Below, in pieces: positions 37,767 to 46,645 of a stretch of DNA of 64,000 nt. The notes under the pieces were generated by a model. It was not told where the DNA came from. It was given only the letters and a program-made list of their open reading frames with translations, and made no database searches. Origin of the DNA: Pichia kudriavzevii (taxonomy: Eukaryota; Ascomycota; Pichiomycetes; Pichiales; Pichiaceae); contig NC_042506.1 in the NCBI RefSeq assembly GCF_003054445.1, positions 1,991,501 to 2,055,500 on the forward strand. Direction: 5' to 3'. Each line of letters begins with the position of its first letter. Position 1 is the stretch's first letter. The translations under genes were made by a program, and so were the position numbers.

Positions 37767-39227
37767 ATGATTGGAATCAAACAGTTTCGTCAAATATCTA
37801 CCATAAACAGGAGGAAAAAATTGGCTGTTATTGGATCTGGTCCTTCGGCATTCTACACAGTTTTGAACATCTTGAAGAAAAATGCAGGTAATGTTGAAAT
37901 TGATATGTTTGAGCAACATCCGTCCCCATTTGGACTCGTCAGGTACGGGGTAGCCCCAGACCATCCGGAAGTTAAGAACTGTATTGATCGGTTTAACGAT
38001 ATCTCCGAGTTCATAACTTTGGGCAATTTCAAGTATTTTGGTAACGTCCCTGTGTCTAAAGATTCTACCAAGTCTCTTTCGTTACAGGAATTGTATGATA
38101 ACTATAATGATATCCTATATGCATATGGATCAAGCTTGCCCAACTTACCCGAAGTTGCAGGTATCGAGCATCCAGGCATAATCTCCTCTTATGAATTTGT
38201 CAATTGGTATAACGGTCATCCAAATCACCAAGACTACGAAATTCCACTGAAGGAGGTGACCGATGTCTCTATTGTGGGCAATGGGAATGTAGCAATAGAC
38301 ATCGTTCGGATATTGCTTGCCCCAAGTGACGGATATTGGTCCAAGACCGACATCTCATCCAAAGCATTGGCAACTCTAGCTGAAAGTCGAGTCAAGCGGG
38401 TCAACGTGTTGGCTAGAAGAGGGGTTTTGGATAGCAAATTCACTAATAAAGAGTTGAGGGAACTGTTGGAAATGGATAAGCTAGGTGTCTATTTCCAAGG
38501 TTGGAATGATTCGTCATTCAAGGAGCAACTAGCCGATGTCAAGTTAAACAGAATCAACAAGAGACGGGTCTCCTTATTAAACAAATATAACCATCGGGAA
38601 TTCAGCAAAGAAGAAGTCGAAAATGGGAAGTTTTGGAATCTACAGTACCTCAAGTCTCCAGTAGGGTTTAAGGTTCATAATGAGAGGCTACTCTCTGAGA
38701 CAATTGTAGCTGAAAACCAGCTACTTTTCAAAGATGGCAAATGGACGATTGAGCAGTCGGGCAAGATAGGAGCCGTTAAGAACCAGCTGGTGATATTGGC
38801 GACTGGATACAAATGTGAACCGTTGAAAGAATTCAAAGAACTAGGTATACCATTTGAGAATGGCAGAATACCAAATAACAACGGAAAAGTTGAAAATGTG
38901 GACCATTCATACTGTGTTGGATGGGTGAGCAATGCATCTCGGGGGAATATCAATTCTACGGTTGCCGATAGTGAAGTTGTTGCGGATACAATTCTAAGAG
39001 AGTGGGAGAAGGAAAATGAGGATGATGATGAAAAGAAGGGGAGGGCAGTTATTGAAGGTATTCTCAAAGAGAGAGGCATGGAGCCGGTCGACTGGGAGAG
39101 ATGGAATAAGATCCACCAATTGGAAAAACTACAAGGTTCAGTAAAGGGTAAACCGTACGAGAAGTTGGCATTCAATGACATGCTTGACAGGACAAGTCAA
39201 GACAAAACAAGACAAGACAGTGATTAA
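37767..39227 (+). CDS. ARH1: Mitochondrial adrenodoxin reductase homologue Arh1
   Basis: 486 residues from ATG at 37767; 37 further upstream codons are open but begin at TTG and are compositionally Ser/Leu repeats from a CT-rich leader. The N-terminus is a basic mitochondrial presequence (MIGIKQFRQISTINRRKK). FAD binding is shown by VIGSGPSAFY at residues 21-30, with the family's PFGLVRYGVAPDHPEVKN. NADPH binding is shown by GNGNVAIDIVR near residue 170, and a second dinucleotide loop by LATGYKCEP. Arh1 passes electrons from NADPH to ferredoxin Yah1 for Fe-S cluster and haem A synthesis. The last dozen residues (RTSQDKTRQDSD) come from a GACAA-like short repeat and look like a recent extension. 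Confidence 0.93.
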   Translation: MIGIKQFRQISTINRRKKLAVIGSGPSAFYTVLNILKKNAGNVEIDMFEQHPSPFGLVRYGVAPDHPEVKNCIDRFNDISEFITLGNFKYFGNVPVSKDSTKSLSLQELYDNYNDILYAYGSSLPNLPEVAGIEHPGIISSYEFVNWYNGHPNHQDYEIPLKEVTDVSIVGNGNVAIDIVRILLAPSDGYWSKTDISSKALATLAESRVKRVNVLARRGVLDSKFTNKELRELLEMDKLGVYFQGWNDSSFKEQLADVKLNRINKRRVSLLNKYNHREFSKEEVENGKFWNLQYLKSPVGFKVHNERLLSETIVAENQLLFKDGKWTIEQSGKIGAVKNQLVILATGYKCEPLKEFKELGIPFENGRIPNNNGKVENVDHSYCVGWVSNASRGNINSTVADSEVVADTILREWEKENEDDDEKKGRAVIEGILKERGMEPVDWERWNKIHQLEKLQGSVKGKPYEKLAFNDMLDRTSQDKTRQDSD

Positions 39228-39413
39228 AAAAACTCTAAGGAAATTTTTGCTTTTGAATTTAATTTTAGTTTCTATTATCTTGTCTTTACCCTTTCTTGCT
39301 TAATAAAAATTGCATTTCATTCATGTAAATATAATAAATAGAATATAACGAGATCGATTTAAATAAAGGTGTCTATTATCCAAGCAATCTATATAACTAG
39401 TGAGTTATATAAA

Positions 39414-39707
39414 TCAATGGTGTTCCTTTTCATGGGACAAATGGAAATAGTATTCAAGACCGTAACCTAACAATAAGAAACCAACAGCAAAGTGAAGAAC
39501 TGGAGAGCCCTTGTTTCTGTATTTCTCTCTGTAGATAGCAAATGGGGTTCTTGGGGTTTCGACAGTAGCGTTACCTCTTGGAAGCTTTGAGTAGAATGCA
39601 ACAATGCTTTGCATTCTCTTTGCAGCTGGGTTTGAACCCAAGTTAGCTGGAGAGGCAATCTTAGGAGGGATCAAGGTGGTGACTGTTCTTCTGAAAATGG
39701 TAGACAT
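39414..39707 (-). CDS. ATP17: ATP synthase subunit f
   Basis: 97 residues from ATG at 39707; the frame stays open far upstream but only from TTG. It matches yeast Atp17 in order: [20 protein letters not shown] (presequence and start of the mature chain), [17 protein letters not shown], a matrix-facing basic segment, then one span in [20 protein letters not shown]. Subunit f sits in the Fo membrane sector of mitochondrial ATP synthase. Its upstream DNA carries a 15-copy heptanucleotide A-rich repeat about 250 bp away. Confidence 0.95.
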   Translation of the reverse strand: MSTIFRRTVTTLIPPKIASPANLGSNPAAKRMQSIVAFYSKLPRGNATVETPRTPFAIYREKYRNKGSPVLHFAVGFLLLGYGLEYYFHLSHEKEHH

Positions 39708-39953
39708 GACGATGGAACTGATCTTGTTGCAAGAGCAAGGGGGAGGGGGTAGAGTAGGGGATGTACGATGTATGTTCAGTTGAAAGCAAGGTGAACGAAA
39801 TGGCCACTGTTGACTGTAACCTGCACCGACTCGTGTGTCCAACCAATTCGAGAGTTGCCTCTCTGTGGATTTCCTCCTTTTTCGCTTTTTTGGGAGTTTC
39901 TCATTTGACAAAAAAATCAATGCAAAATTAATCAAAAATAGGATAAAATAAAA

Positions 39954-40058
39954 TAAAAAATAAAAAATAAAAAATAAAAAATAAAAAATAAAAAATAAAA
40001 AATAAAAAATAAAAAATAAAAAATAAAAAATAAAAAATAAAAAATAAAAAATAAAAAA
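39954..40058. repeat. (TAAAAAA)15 heptanucleotide satellite
   Basis: Fifteen perfect copies of the 7-bp unit cover 105 bp. The array reads TTTTTTA on the strand of ATP17, whose start codon is 247 bp away, so it may form a nucleosome-poor, intrinsically stiff tract. Confidence 0.95.
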
Positions 40059-40154
40059 TTTCTATGTCCCCCTATACTCCCTTTCGCACTACTGTAATGG
40101 ACTCACTATCTATTGATCCTCATGTCCATGACTGTTATACTGTAGAGCACAGAA

Positions 40155-40349
40155 ATGGAACGATCCAAATGGACCCTTTTCCTTCTCTTTATCCTCGTTT
40201 TCCTTTACCAGGTTCCCTCTAACAATTTCTCAAAAGGGTACTACATAACCAACCACAAGACAAGGCAATTGTCTCATTGGACATCGGGAAAGATAACATG
40301 GTACAACTTCCATATCTCCGTTTTCTGTTCGTCTCGCCCCTGCACGTGA
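40155..40349 (+). CDS. Doubtful small ORF with a signal-peptide-like start
   Basis: 64 codons from ATG at 40155. The start MERSKWTLFLLFILVFLYQV resembles a signal peptide or membrane anchor; the rest has no recognisable domain. It sits in the ATP17 upstream region. Chance is a fair explanation. Confidence 0.15.
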   Translation: MERSKWTLFLLFILVFLYQVPSNNFSKGYYITNHKTRQLSHWTSGKITWYNFHISVFCSSRPCT

Positions 40350-40617
40350 TGCAGTCAGGCGGAGCGAGAAATTAGATTAGCAGAAAAGGCACTAGTTTGC
40401 ATAGCACAAATTAATGTGCAAATTTAGTTCCCTTTTCCTCGTAGAAACAACGCAAATAGCCAATTATAAAGAGAGAAAGAGGAGCCACGACTCCCTACAG
40501 GAGGGAGGGGGCATTTCTTGTAGGAGGCTCAGACACAGTTATCCCTTTGGAGATTCTAATATACATGTACATATAGTTGTATATATATTTATACAGATAT
40601 CCACATCGATATACCTG

Positions 40618-40621
40618 TATG

Positions 40622-40656
<35 letters not shown>

Positions 40657-40672
40657 ATATGTATATAGGATT
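40618..40672. repeat. (TA)n(TG)n compound microsatellite
   Basis: A run of TA dinucleotides passes directly into a run of GT dinucleotides and back into TATG words. Confidence 0.8.
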
Positions 40673-40940
40673 ATAAAATAGTGTTGATATCAACCTTTAT
40701 CAAGAGAACCGTCTTTATCTCTATCTTTTTCCTTATCTCTATCTCGATTTATATCTACTTCTATCACTACATCTATATCTTTATCTACAAGAGTGCTTGG
40801 TCAAGTTGACATTGTTATTTGAAATTCTCTTGATCTGCTGATTCTATACTATCTGATTCTATCTTTATTTGCCTCTCTCTCTTTTCCTTCTCGGGGGAAT
40901 CTTCTTGTCTCTTGTATACTGTCTTGTCTCATCACTTAAT

Positions 40941-42200
40941 ATGCAGGCTCCTTCTACCACAGAAAATACATTGGATAGTCTATGGTCCAGATCCTCATTA
41001 CTGCGCTTGTCCTCTCCTACAACGTCAACATCAACATCAACATCGTCTCCACCATCTCCATCATTGCCACAATCACAATCACCAGATGTATATGCAACTA
41101 ACTTGTCGTCGGATATCAACCAAACTTGTATAACTGTTAGAATCAATAACAGTAATTGGGTCTACAGCTTCAACGACAATGTAGCTTTACTTTCAGATAC
41201 AGATTATGATATATTGGATCATCATGTTTCAAATATTCATGAACCACTAACTGAGCATAATGACTCTTTGCTTAATGGAAATTTATTAAACTATACTCAT
41301 AATACGAAAAATACCTTCCCTTCACAACCTGAATTCAATTCATCAACCTCATCATTAGACTTATCCGTTGATGAACCTTGCAACACTCTTCCCATTTTCC
41401 CACCCTTAAGGGAATCATCTCCCAACACATTTGTTAACTCGATCCAGAATCCAATAAATTCGAATACTAACGAAACAAATCTGTTTTTAAATGTCACCTT
41501 GACAAATTCCTATATGTTAAATGTAAGCCCATTGTCAAGTTTAGTCTCAACTTCGATTGATGATATATTGGATACTCTTAATATCAATTCCCAAAAAAAA
41601 AATAGTAGCTCAATTCACACACGTTGTCAAAGTATCAAATTCACAGGATTCTCAAAGGAAAGGTGTATTCTAATCAAAAACTTGACTGAGAAGGGGAACA
41701 TAAACCATAAATTTGTTGACAAGATTTTGCTGCTCGTACATTCTAAAAACCTAATCTTAAAATTTAATATTCTTAAAAGCCTAATACAAACACCTTGTAA
41801 TTTCTATTCAGTTAACACATGTGATCTTTTATCAAATTGGAATTTGATTGTTGATTGGAACTTTTCTGATGGAGACACATTTAATGTGAAAGAACTCAAC
41901 ATCATAAATGATCATAACACTTATTATTTATACAAATATTTTATGTCCGATTTCTTGAAATTGCTATCCATCATTGGTTCGATTACCAAATTCATTTTAG
42001 GTAATGATTCGGAAATTGATCCACATTTGGAGGAATCTCGTCTACTCGATTTTCACAAATCACTAGATAATGACGTTGTTAAGATTGTTAAAGAGCATTG
42101 TCTGCTTGAAATCTTGGACGCTAACTCCCTTCATGAAATGGTTTTTTTCCTTTGGAAAACTGAATTTCCACTCGCTTGTGAATCTTTCAGTTCCTTGTGA
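40941..42200 (+). CDS. Unrecognised Ser/Thr/Asn-rich protein
   Basis: 419 residues from ATG at 40941; 24 open codons upstream begin at TTG only. The N-terminal half is disordered (TSTSTSTSSPPSPS, many Asn and Ser). The C-terminal half, from about residue 235, is more regular, with alternating hydrophobic residues (CILIKNLTEKG..., KILLLVHSKNLILKFNILKSLI, YKYFMSDFLKLLSIIGSITKFIL) that suggest a small helical domain. No zinc, kinase or membrane signature is visible. A regulatory or adaptor protein that evolves quickly is plausible but unproven. A long TCTATA-rich leader precedes it. Confidence 0.6.
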   Translation: MQAPSTTENTLDSLWSRSSLLRLSSPTTSTSTSTSSPPSPSLPQSQSPDVYATNLSSDINQTCITVRINNSNWVYSFNDNVALLSDTDYDILDHHVSNIHEPLTEHNDSLLNGNLLNYTHNTKNTFPSQPEFNSSTSSLDLSVDEPCNTLPIFPPLRESSPNTFVNSIQNPINSNTNETNLFLNVTLTNSYMLNVSPLSSLVSTSIDDILDTLNINSQKKNSSSIHTRCQSIKFTGFSKERCILIKNLTEKGNINHKFVDKILLLVHSKNLILKFNILKSLIQTPCNFYSVNTCDLLSNWNLIVDWNFSDGDTFNVKELNIINDHNTYYLYKYFMSDFLKLLSIIGSITKFILGNDSEIDPHLEESRLLDFHKSLDNDVVKIVKEHCLLEILDANSLHEMVFFLWKTEFPLACESFSSL

Positions 42201-42731
42201 CATATCCCGGATTAGTACCATCGGCTTTTCTCCCTGAATTTTGCTTGTATCTATTGTTTCCCTACTTGGTTTTATAAAAGATTGTATCTTCTTGTTTGAA
42301 TTCTGCTTACCTTGTTGCTTTCCTTTCTTGTGCTATAGCCTCAAATGCATCCTTCTCATTGTCATACACGTTCGAGGCTTTATTTTTAAACTGCTCTGTA
42401 TTCTCTCATTTGAATTTCAGTGTCAAGCATGATATATATATATATATCTATGCATCATCGTAAACTTTCTTTTATCTTTGCCTAAGGTCTCCACAAACAC
42501 GCATTCCTTTTCGGATTATTCTATAGGGATTCTGTTCTCCTTACTCTATCTACCTCTTTCCCAAATTTCCTGTTTGGGTAATCTGCAAGTTTCATAATAC
42601 AGTTTTTCATCTGCCCGCAACTTCAGAATATTTTATGGGCCACGATCTGCACAAACCATCCCCCTACTCGTACCTGAACATTTATGCACATTTTTTTTAC
42701 ACCTATTTTACCCACTCCATCTGTCAGAGTG
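42201..42731. other. Intergenic region before the two-exon gene
   Basis: 531 bp, pyrimidine-rich on the + strand, with a (TA)7-type run at 42431-42447. It holds the terminator of the unknown gene and the promoter of the spliced gene. No additional gene is recognised. Confidence 0.45.
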
Positions 42732-43049
42732 ATGTTCGAACAGTGGCTGTATCGGACGGTATGTATGCCAAAAGAAAAAGAACCCCCAAGCAAAAACGAA
42801 CATACACTAACTCGAGTATAGCTTATAACATCCCCTAAATTTCATTATTATGTACGAATAATTCACGCAATGGTGAATAACCTACCTCCTCCTCCTCCGC
42901 CAGGCGGCATGAGGATGAACTCAAAACTTGCTAGTGAACTAGGTCTTGGCTCCAGCTACAAATTCAAGCCTACTATCAGACAAAAATTATTTGCTTATAC
43001 GAAAATCTGGGGACAAGAAATGAAGGATACTTTTTTATTCCGGAAATAG
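42732..43049 (+). CDS. Small two-exon gene, 84 residues, probably mitochondrial
   Basis: Exon 1 is 42732-42758 (MFEQWLYRT) and exon 2 is 42822-43049, joined in phase 0 by removal of a 63-nt intron. The intron has a perfect GTATGT donor, a CACTAAC branch site at 42805-42811 and a TAG acceptor 10 nt later. The product reads on as LITSPKFHYYVRIIHAMVNN, a Pro6-Gly-Gly stretch, then a basic helical tail ending WGQEMKDTFLFRK. The exon-2 ATG at 42870 could give a 59-residue form, but the conserved-looking LITSPKFH part lies before it. The SPxFHxxVRxIH pattern recalls small fungal mitochondrial proteins; yeast Mrx7 is of similar size. I have not been able to verify that link. Confidence 0.75.
42759..42821 (+). 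other. Spliceosomal intron, 63 nt
   Basis: GTATGT donor, CACTAAC branch point and TAG acceptor fit the Saccharomycotina consensus. Removal joins exon 1 and exon 2 without a frame change, and stops occur in the unspliced reading. Confidence 0.8.
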
Positions 43050-43148
43050 CAGTTATAATTATACATGATTTTATACAAACAGAACGAATAATACGTGAGA
43101 AGAAGATAGGAAGGGGGGTGAGACGTATACTAACAGAACAAAAAAAAC

Positions 43149-45584
43149 TCAAAAAGCTGTTTTGACAACTGAAAATTCGTGTTTAGGTGCCTTGAAGGAT
43201 GACGTCGAAGTCATTGTAATATCATCCGATAAAGTTAAAACCATCTTTTTGTTATTTTTATTGATGAATTCTCCCATAATCACATCATCTTGATAAGCCC
43301 TAATTTTATAGCTATCTCTCACATTGTTTAATACCTTACGGAAATTCCATGTAATTGCAAAGGGTCCAACTGATGAGACAATGTACGTAGGTTCATCGCC
43401 TCTAGAAGTTTCATTGAATTTGGCAACTGAAAACTTAACATCCAACCCATGTTTTTTCTTTATGTAAGCTATATGCTCTGGCTTAAGCTGGAGTTTCTTT
43501 GGCATAGGTTTGGCATCAATACCAAAAGATCTCTCGAATCCTAGTTTATTCTCATATTTTCCACTCTGTATTAATACATCAATCAACAATAAGTACGTCT
43601 TGCATGTAGCTAGAACATACCGACCATCATTGGATGTGGTTAATCCCCGAATTTCATCTCCTAGAGCCGGTAGTAGAGTCTTCGCATTTTTACCGAGTTG
43701 ATCATATAATCGAATTTCACCATTCTTACTTGCAACTGCTAGATAACCTTTTCCTGTTGTTGAAACATGTTTGAAATTCGTTTTGGTCTTATATGTCTTG
43801 TCATTGGAGACAAACCCGTTTTGTATTCTTGGATCGACTTTAAACATAGATTGGCTGGACACTCCAACGAATGTTGGATCATTCATCAAATCACCAAACT
43901 TTGTATTAGTCGTAAAACTTTCAATCGGTATGTCTTTATCATTTTTCCTTAGTTCCCAATCCTCAACAATCTTACCATATTCTAAATCCAGTTTATGCAA
44001 TTTATCACGATTCTTGTTATCTTGAATAATCATCGTCTTATCATTCTCTAAAAGAAGCATTTTGGATGGAACAATTGGCTTACTACCATTTTTTGAAAAC
44101 GTTAATTTATCAATCGTCGTGGAAAATTGAAGGGTGCCATCATCTGTCCTAAAGATGCCTATCTTGTCACCCCTCGAAATAAAAGCATTGTCTGTTTTCA
44201 AACCTAACACTAAACCCGTGTTTTTACTACTACCCACAAATCGTGTCTCCTCATCCTCCGACTCCTCAAAATCAACACGCGCCTTATACTTAGTTTCTCT
44301 CAAATTAGAAGTTCCCGCAACCTCCTCCTCGGAATCGGAGTCTGTACTTGAATCAGTATCTTCTGGTAAATTATTCTCAAAATGTGGATCATCGATATCC
44401 ATATCCTCAAATGTATTAACTAAGTAGTGTTCATCAGTAGCGTTTGTCGGCCATAGTTGTTGATTTTTATATTGCCAATGTAACTTCATAAATATCGATT
44501 GAAATTTTTCATAAGTGTCCTTATCCTGAAATTTTAGTAGCCATGTGAATGCATTAATAGAAGTGAACACATTGAAAATAAATGCTAACTGTTCAAATCT
44601 AAATGCGGGATCCATTTGGTTTGAAAGGGCGGCAACTAGATAATTGGCACCATTTACACGGTCTTTAACTTCCATACAATAGGTCCAATTCGATAATTCA
44701 TAAAGAAAAACAGATACGTTTAGATGCTTCGGTTTGAACTCTTCTGATGTTGGATCATAGATGTATGATTTACAGGGAAAATCATCCAAAGGGATTCTTT
44801 GTTTCAAATCATCATTTGAGATATCGGAATAAAGTGTTTCTGCTGCATCTTCAAACTTAGCATAATCTTCCCCTTCACTGTTAGAGTCACTATCAGAGTC
44901 ACTATTGGAATTCTCGTAAAAGCTATCGTTATCCTCACCATATTCTACCTTATTCTCGTTTTTATTCAATAGCTGAAGCATGTTGATTGTACTTGAGCTT
45001 GACGGTGTATACGCCGAATCCAAACAACTATCAAAAAGCTCTGATCTTTCAACAATAAACTCTTGCAACTCCTTAGCCGTTACAAACTCACTTGATTTCT
45101 CATACTTTTTTTCATATTCATATTTACAGATACACGTCATGAACTGTTCAATTGTATCATTTGGAACAGATTTGTTGATTCTATATTCGAACATGTCGCC
45201 AAAGTCCCCTTCCATATCTTTCCATGAAATTATTTTTTCACCATACCGCTCAAATAAACATACTTTCAAATTTTGATCAATTACGAAACTTTTCAAAACA
45301 TTTGATTCGTTTTCAAAGAATTCATCTTGTGCCTCTGAATTCTCATCTTCTTCATCATTCAGAGAATCTGAATCAGATTCGTTTCCTTTCCAAAGAACTA
45401 GCTCATAGTTGTATTGGTGGATTGTGTTTCTAATGGTTAAAGCAGCATCATTATACAAACATTCATTCTCTGACTTCGGCGAGGATGGCGAACGCACAAG
45501 ATAAAGTTGACCGGATGGAATAATTATCAACTCATCTAAGATAACTGGTTGTTTCTTTGCGAGAAATCTCTTAACTATGTTCAT
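43149..45584 (-). CDS. VID27: Vid27-family protein
   Basis: 811 residues; yeast Vid27 is 782. The N-terminus MNIVKRFLAKK...ELIIIPSGQLYLVRSP matches the family. Two Ser/Glu/Asp-rich acidic stretches (around residues 225-245 and 410-445) separate the N-terminal part from a C-terminal beta-propeller-like region that begins near NTGLVLGLKTDNAFI and includes the GYLAVASKNGEIRLYDQLG and GLTTSNDGRYVLATCKTYLLLIDV blades. Vid27 was named for vacuole import and degradation of gluconeogenic enzymes. Its molecular job is not well defined. It is cytoplasmic by lack of signals. Confidence 0.92.
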   Translation of the reverse strand: MNIVKRFLAKKQPVILDELIIIPSGQLYLVRSPSSPKSENECLYNDAALTIRNTIHQYNYELVLWKGNESDSDSLNDEEDENSEAQDEFFENESNVLKSFVIDQNLKVCLFERYGEKIISWKDMEGDFGDMFEYRINKSVPNDTIEQFMTCICKYEYEKKYEKSSEFVTAKELQEFIVERSELFDSCLDSAYTPSSSSTINMLQLLNKNENKVEYGEDNDSFYENSNSDSDSDSNSEGEDYAKFEDAAETLYSDISNDDLKQRIPLDDFPCKSYIYDPTSEEFKPKHLNVSVFLYELSNWTYCMEVKDRVNGANYLVAALSNQMDPAFRFEQLAFIFNVFTSINAFTWLLKFQDKDTYEKFQSIFMKLHWQYKNQQLWPTNATDEHYLVNTFEDMDIDDPHFENNLPEDTDSSTDSDSEEEVAGTSNLRETKYKARVDFEESEDEETRFVGSSKNTGLVLGLKTDNAFISRGDKIGIFRTDDGTLQFSTTIDKLTFSKNGSKPIVPSKMLLLENDKTMIIQDNKNRDKLHKLDLEYGKIVEDWELRKNDKDIPIESFTTNTKFGDLMNDPTFVGVSSQSMFKVDPRIQNGFVSNDKTYKTKTNFKHVSTTGKGYLAVASKNGEIRLYDQLGKNAKTLLPALGDEIRGLTTSNDGRYVLATCKTYLLLIDVLIQSGKYENKLGFERSFGIDAKPMPKKLQLKPEHIAYIKKKHGLDVKFSVAKFNETSRGDEPTYIVSSVGPFAITWNFRKVLNNVRDSYKIRAYQDDVIMGEFINKNNKKMVLTLSDDITMTSTSSFKAPKHEFSVVKTAF

Positions 45585-45874
45585 ATTTGACCACGCTTGC
45601 CTACTTTGAGAGTTGTACGGGTACTAAATATGTAGCCTTCAATTGTATATCAAATAGAATAGGAAATGTTTGCCATCATACTATAAGATTCTTCAAACAA
45701 CAATTACAGCATCCTGTAAAACCAAGAAAAAACAAAATTATTAGAAAGTTTCTTGAGGGGAAAAAAAATCCTTATTTTGAATTTTTTTTAATCTGAGACA
45801 CACACAAATCTCTTCTGATAGTGTTCAGAACCAACATCACAGTTGTATTCTCTAGGATATCTATATCTAGCAAA

Positions 45875-46645
45875 ATGCAGTGGTGGAATCAAAGTAGACG
45901 TCTGTTGCATACAACCTACATATCTTTCAAGTCTGAAGGTGGAAGGCCGACTTCTTGGAATCTTCCAGATTTAGATAAGTTAATGAATAATTCAAAATCA
46001 AAAGTTTACAGTAAGAACGATTGGAATGAATATTTTTCCAAGGAAACTATTACTGGCGAAAGGAACAACGACTCTTCAAAATTACACATAAAACCCCCTC
46101 CTAAAGGTTGGCGGAAAAACAAGAACCTTCCTCAATGGTTACGTGAGAAATATGCTTTGAAGGAAAAGGCAATGAAAATAGATTTAAGCAAAGTCAAAAG
46201 ACTAAGCCCGTCAACTGCAAATGCAATCAGAATGCTTCACGATCAATTTCCAGAAGAACTACCAACTCCTAAACTGGCTGAATTTTTCAAAGTATCGCCT
46301 GTTGCAATTGCGAAGATATTGAAATCAAGATGGACCCCAACTGAAAAAGAGCTTGAAAAATTGGAGAGGCGGTACCAAAGAAGATTATTGAGGCAAGTTA
46401 CTGAGAAAATGTTACACAATAAATTTGAAGAGTTCATAGCAGAAACTGAATCCAAACTGAAAATGGAAATACCACCTTTCTTCAAACAAGAGTTGTTTGA
46501 TTACTATAAGAAATTTGGTATCGAGGAAGTTCGAACTGACTTTGAAGAACTTAATAAGGCACGGCTTGCAAGGGAAAAAAGAAAAGACGAGAAAATCAAT
46601 GAATACGTTAATACCATTGCGCCTAGCACAGAGGGAAATGATTAG
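45875..46645 (+). CDS. RRG9: Rrg9, mitochondrial protein required for respiratory growth
   Basis: 256 residues from ATG at 45875; the open frame extends 18 codons to a GTG only. The N-terminus is a mitochondrial presequence (MQWWNQSRRLLHTTYISF). The neugrin/Rrg9 core lies at about residues 85-170: LPQWLREKYALKEK, KRLSPSTANAIRMLHDQFPEE, then PKLAEFFKVSPVAIAKILKSRW, a helix-turn-helix-like unit. Rrg9 is needed to keep mitochondrial DNA and for respiration. Its stop codon overlaps that of the convergent gene by four bases. Confidence 0.9.
   Translation: MQWWNQSRRLLHTTYISFKSEGGRPTSWNLPDLDKLMNNSKSKVYSKNDWNEYFSKETITGERNNDSSKLHIKPPPKGWRKNKNLPQWLREKYALKEKAMKIDLSKVKRLSPSTANAIRMLHDQFPEELPTPKLAEFFKVSPVAIAKILKSRWTPTEKELEKLERRYQRRLLRQVTEKMLHNKFEEFIAETESKLKMEIPPFFKQELFDYYKKFGIEEVRTDFEELNKARLAREKRKDEKINEYVNTIAPSTEGND

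Larger units (their letters stand above)
39708..40940. other. 1.2-kb intergenic region between ATP17 and an unknown gene
   Basis: It contains the ATP17 promoter, the heptanucleotide repeat (39954-40058), a CACGTG at 40343-40348, a doubtful 64-codon frame (40155-40349), a TA/TG microsatellite (40618-40672) and a pyrimidine-rich stretch of TCTATA-like words from about 40700 to 40910, directly before the next gene. Confidence 0.5.

Noticed and set aside
39708-39935. Upstream extension of ATP17
   Set aside because: It begins at TTG and bears no resemblance to subunit f; the family N-terminus begins at 39707.
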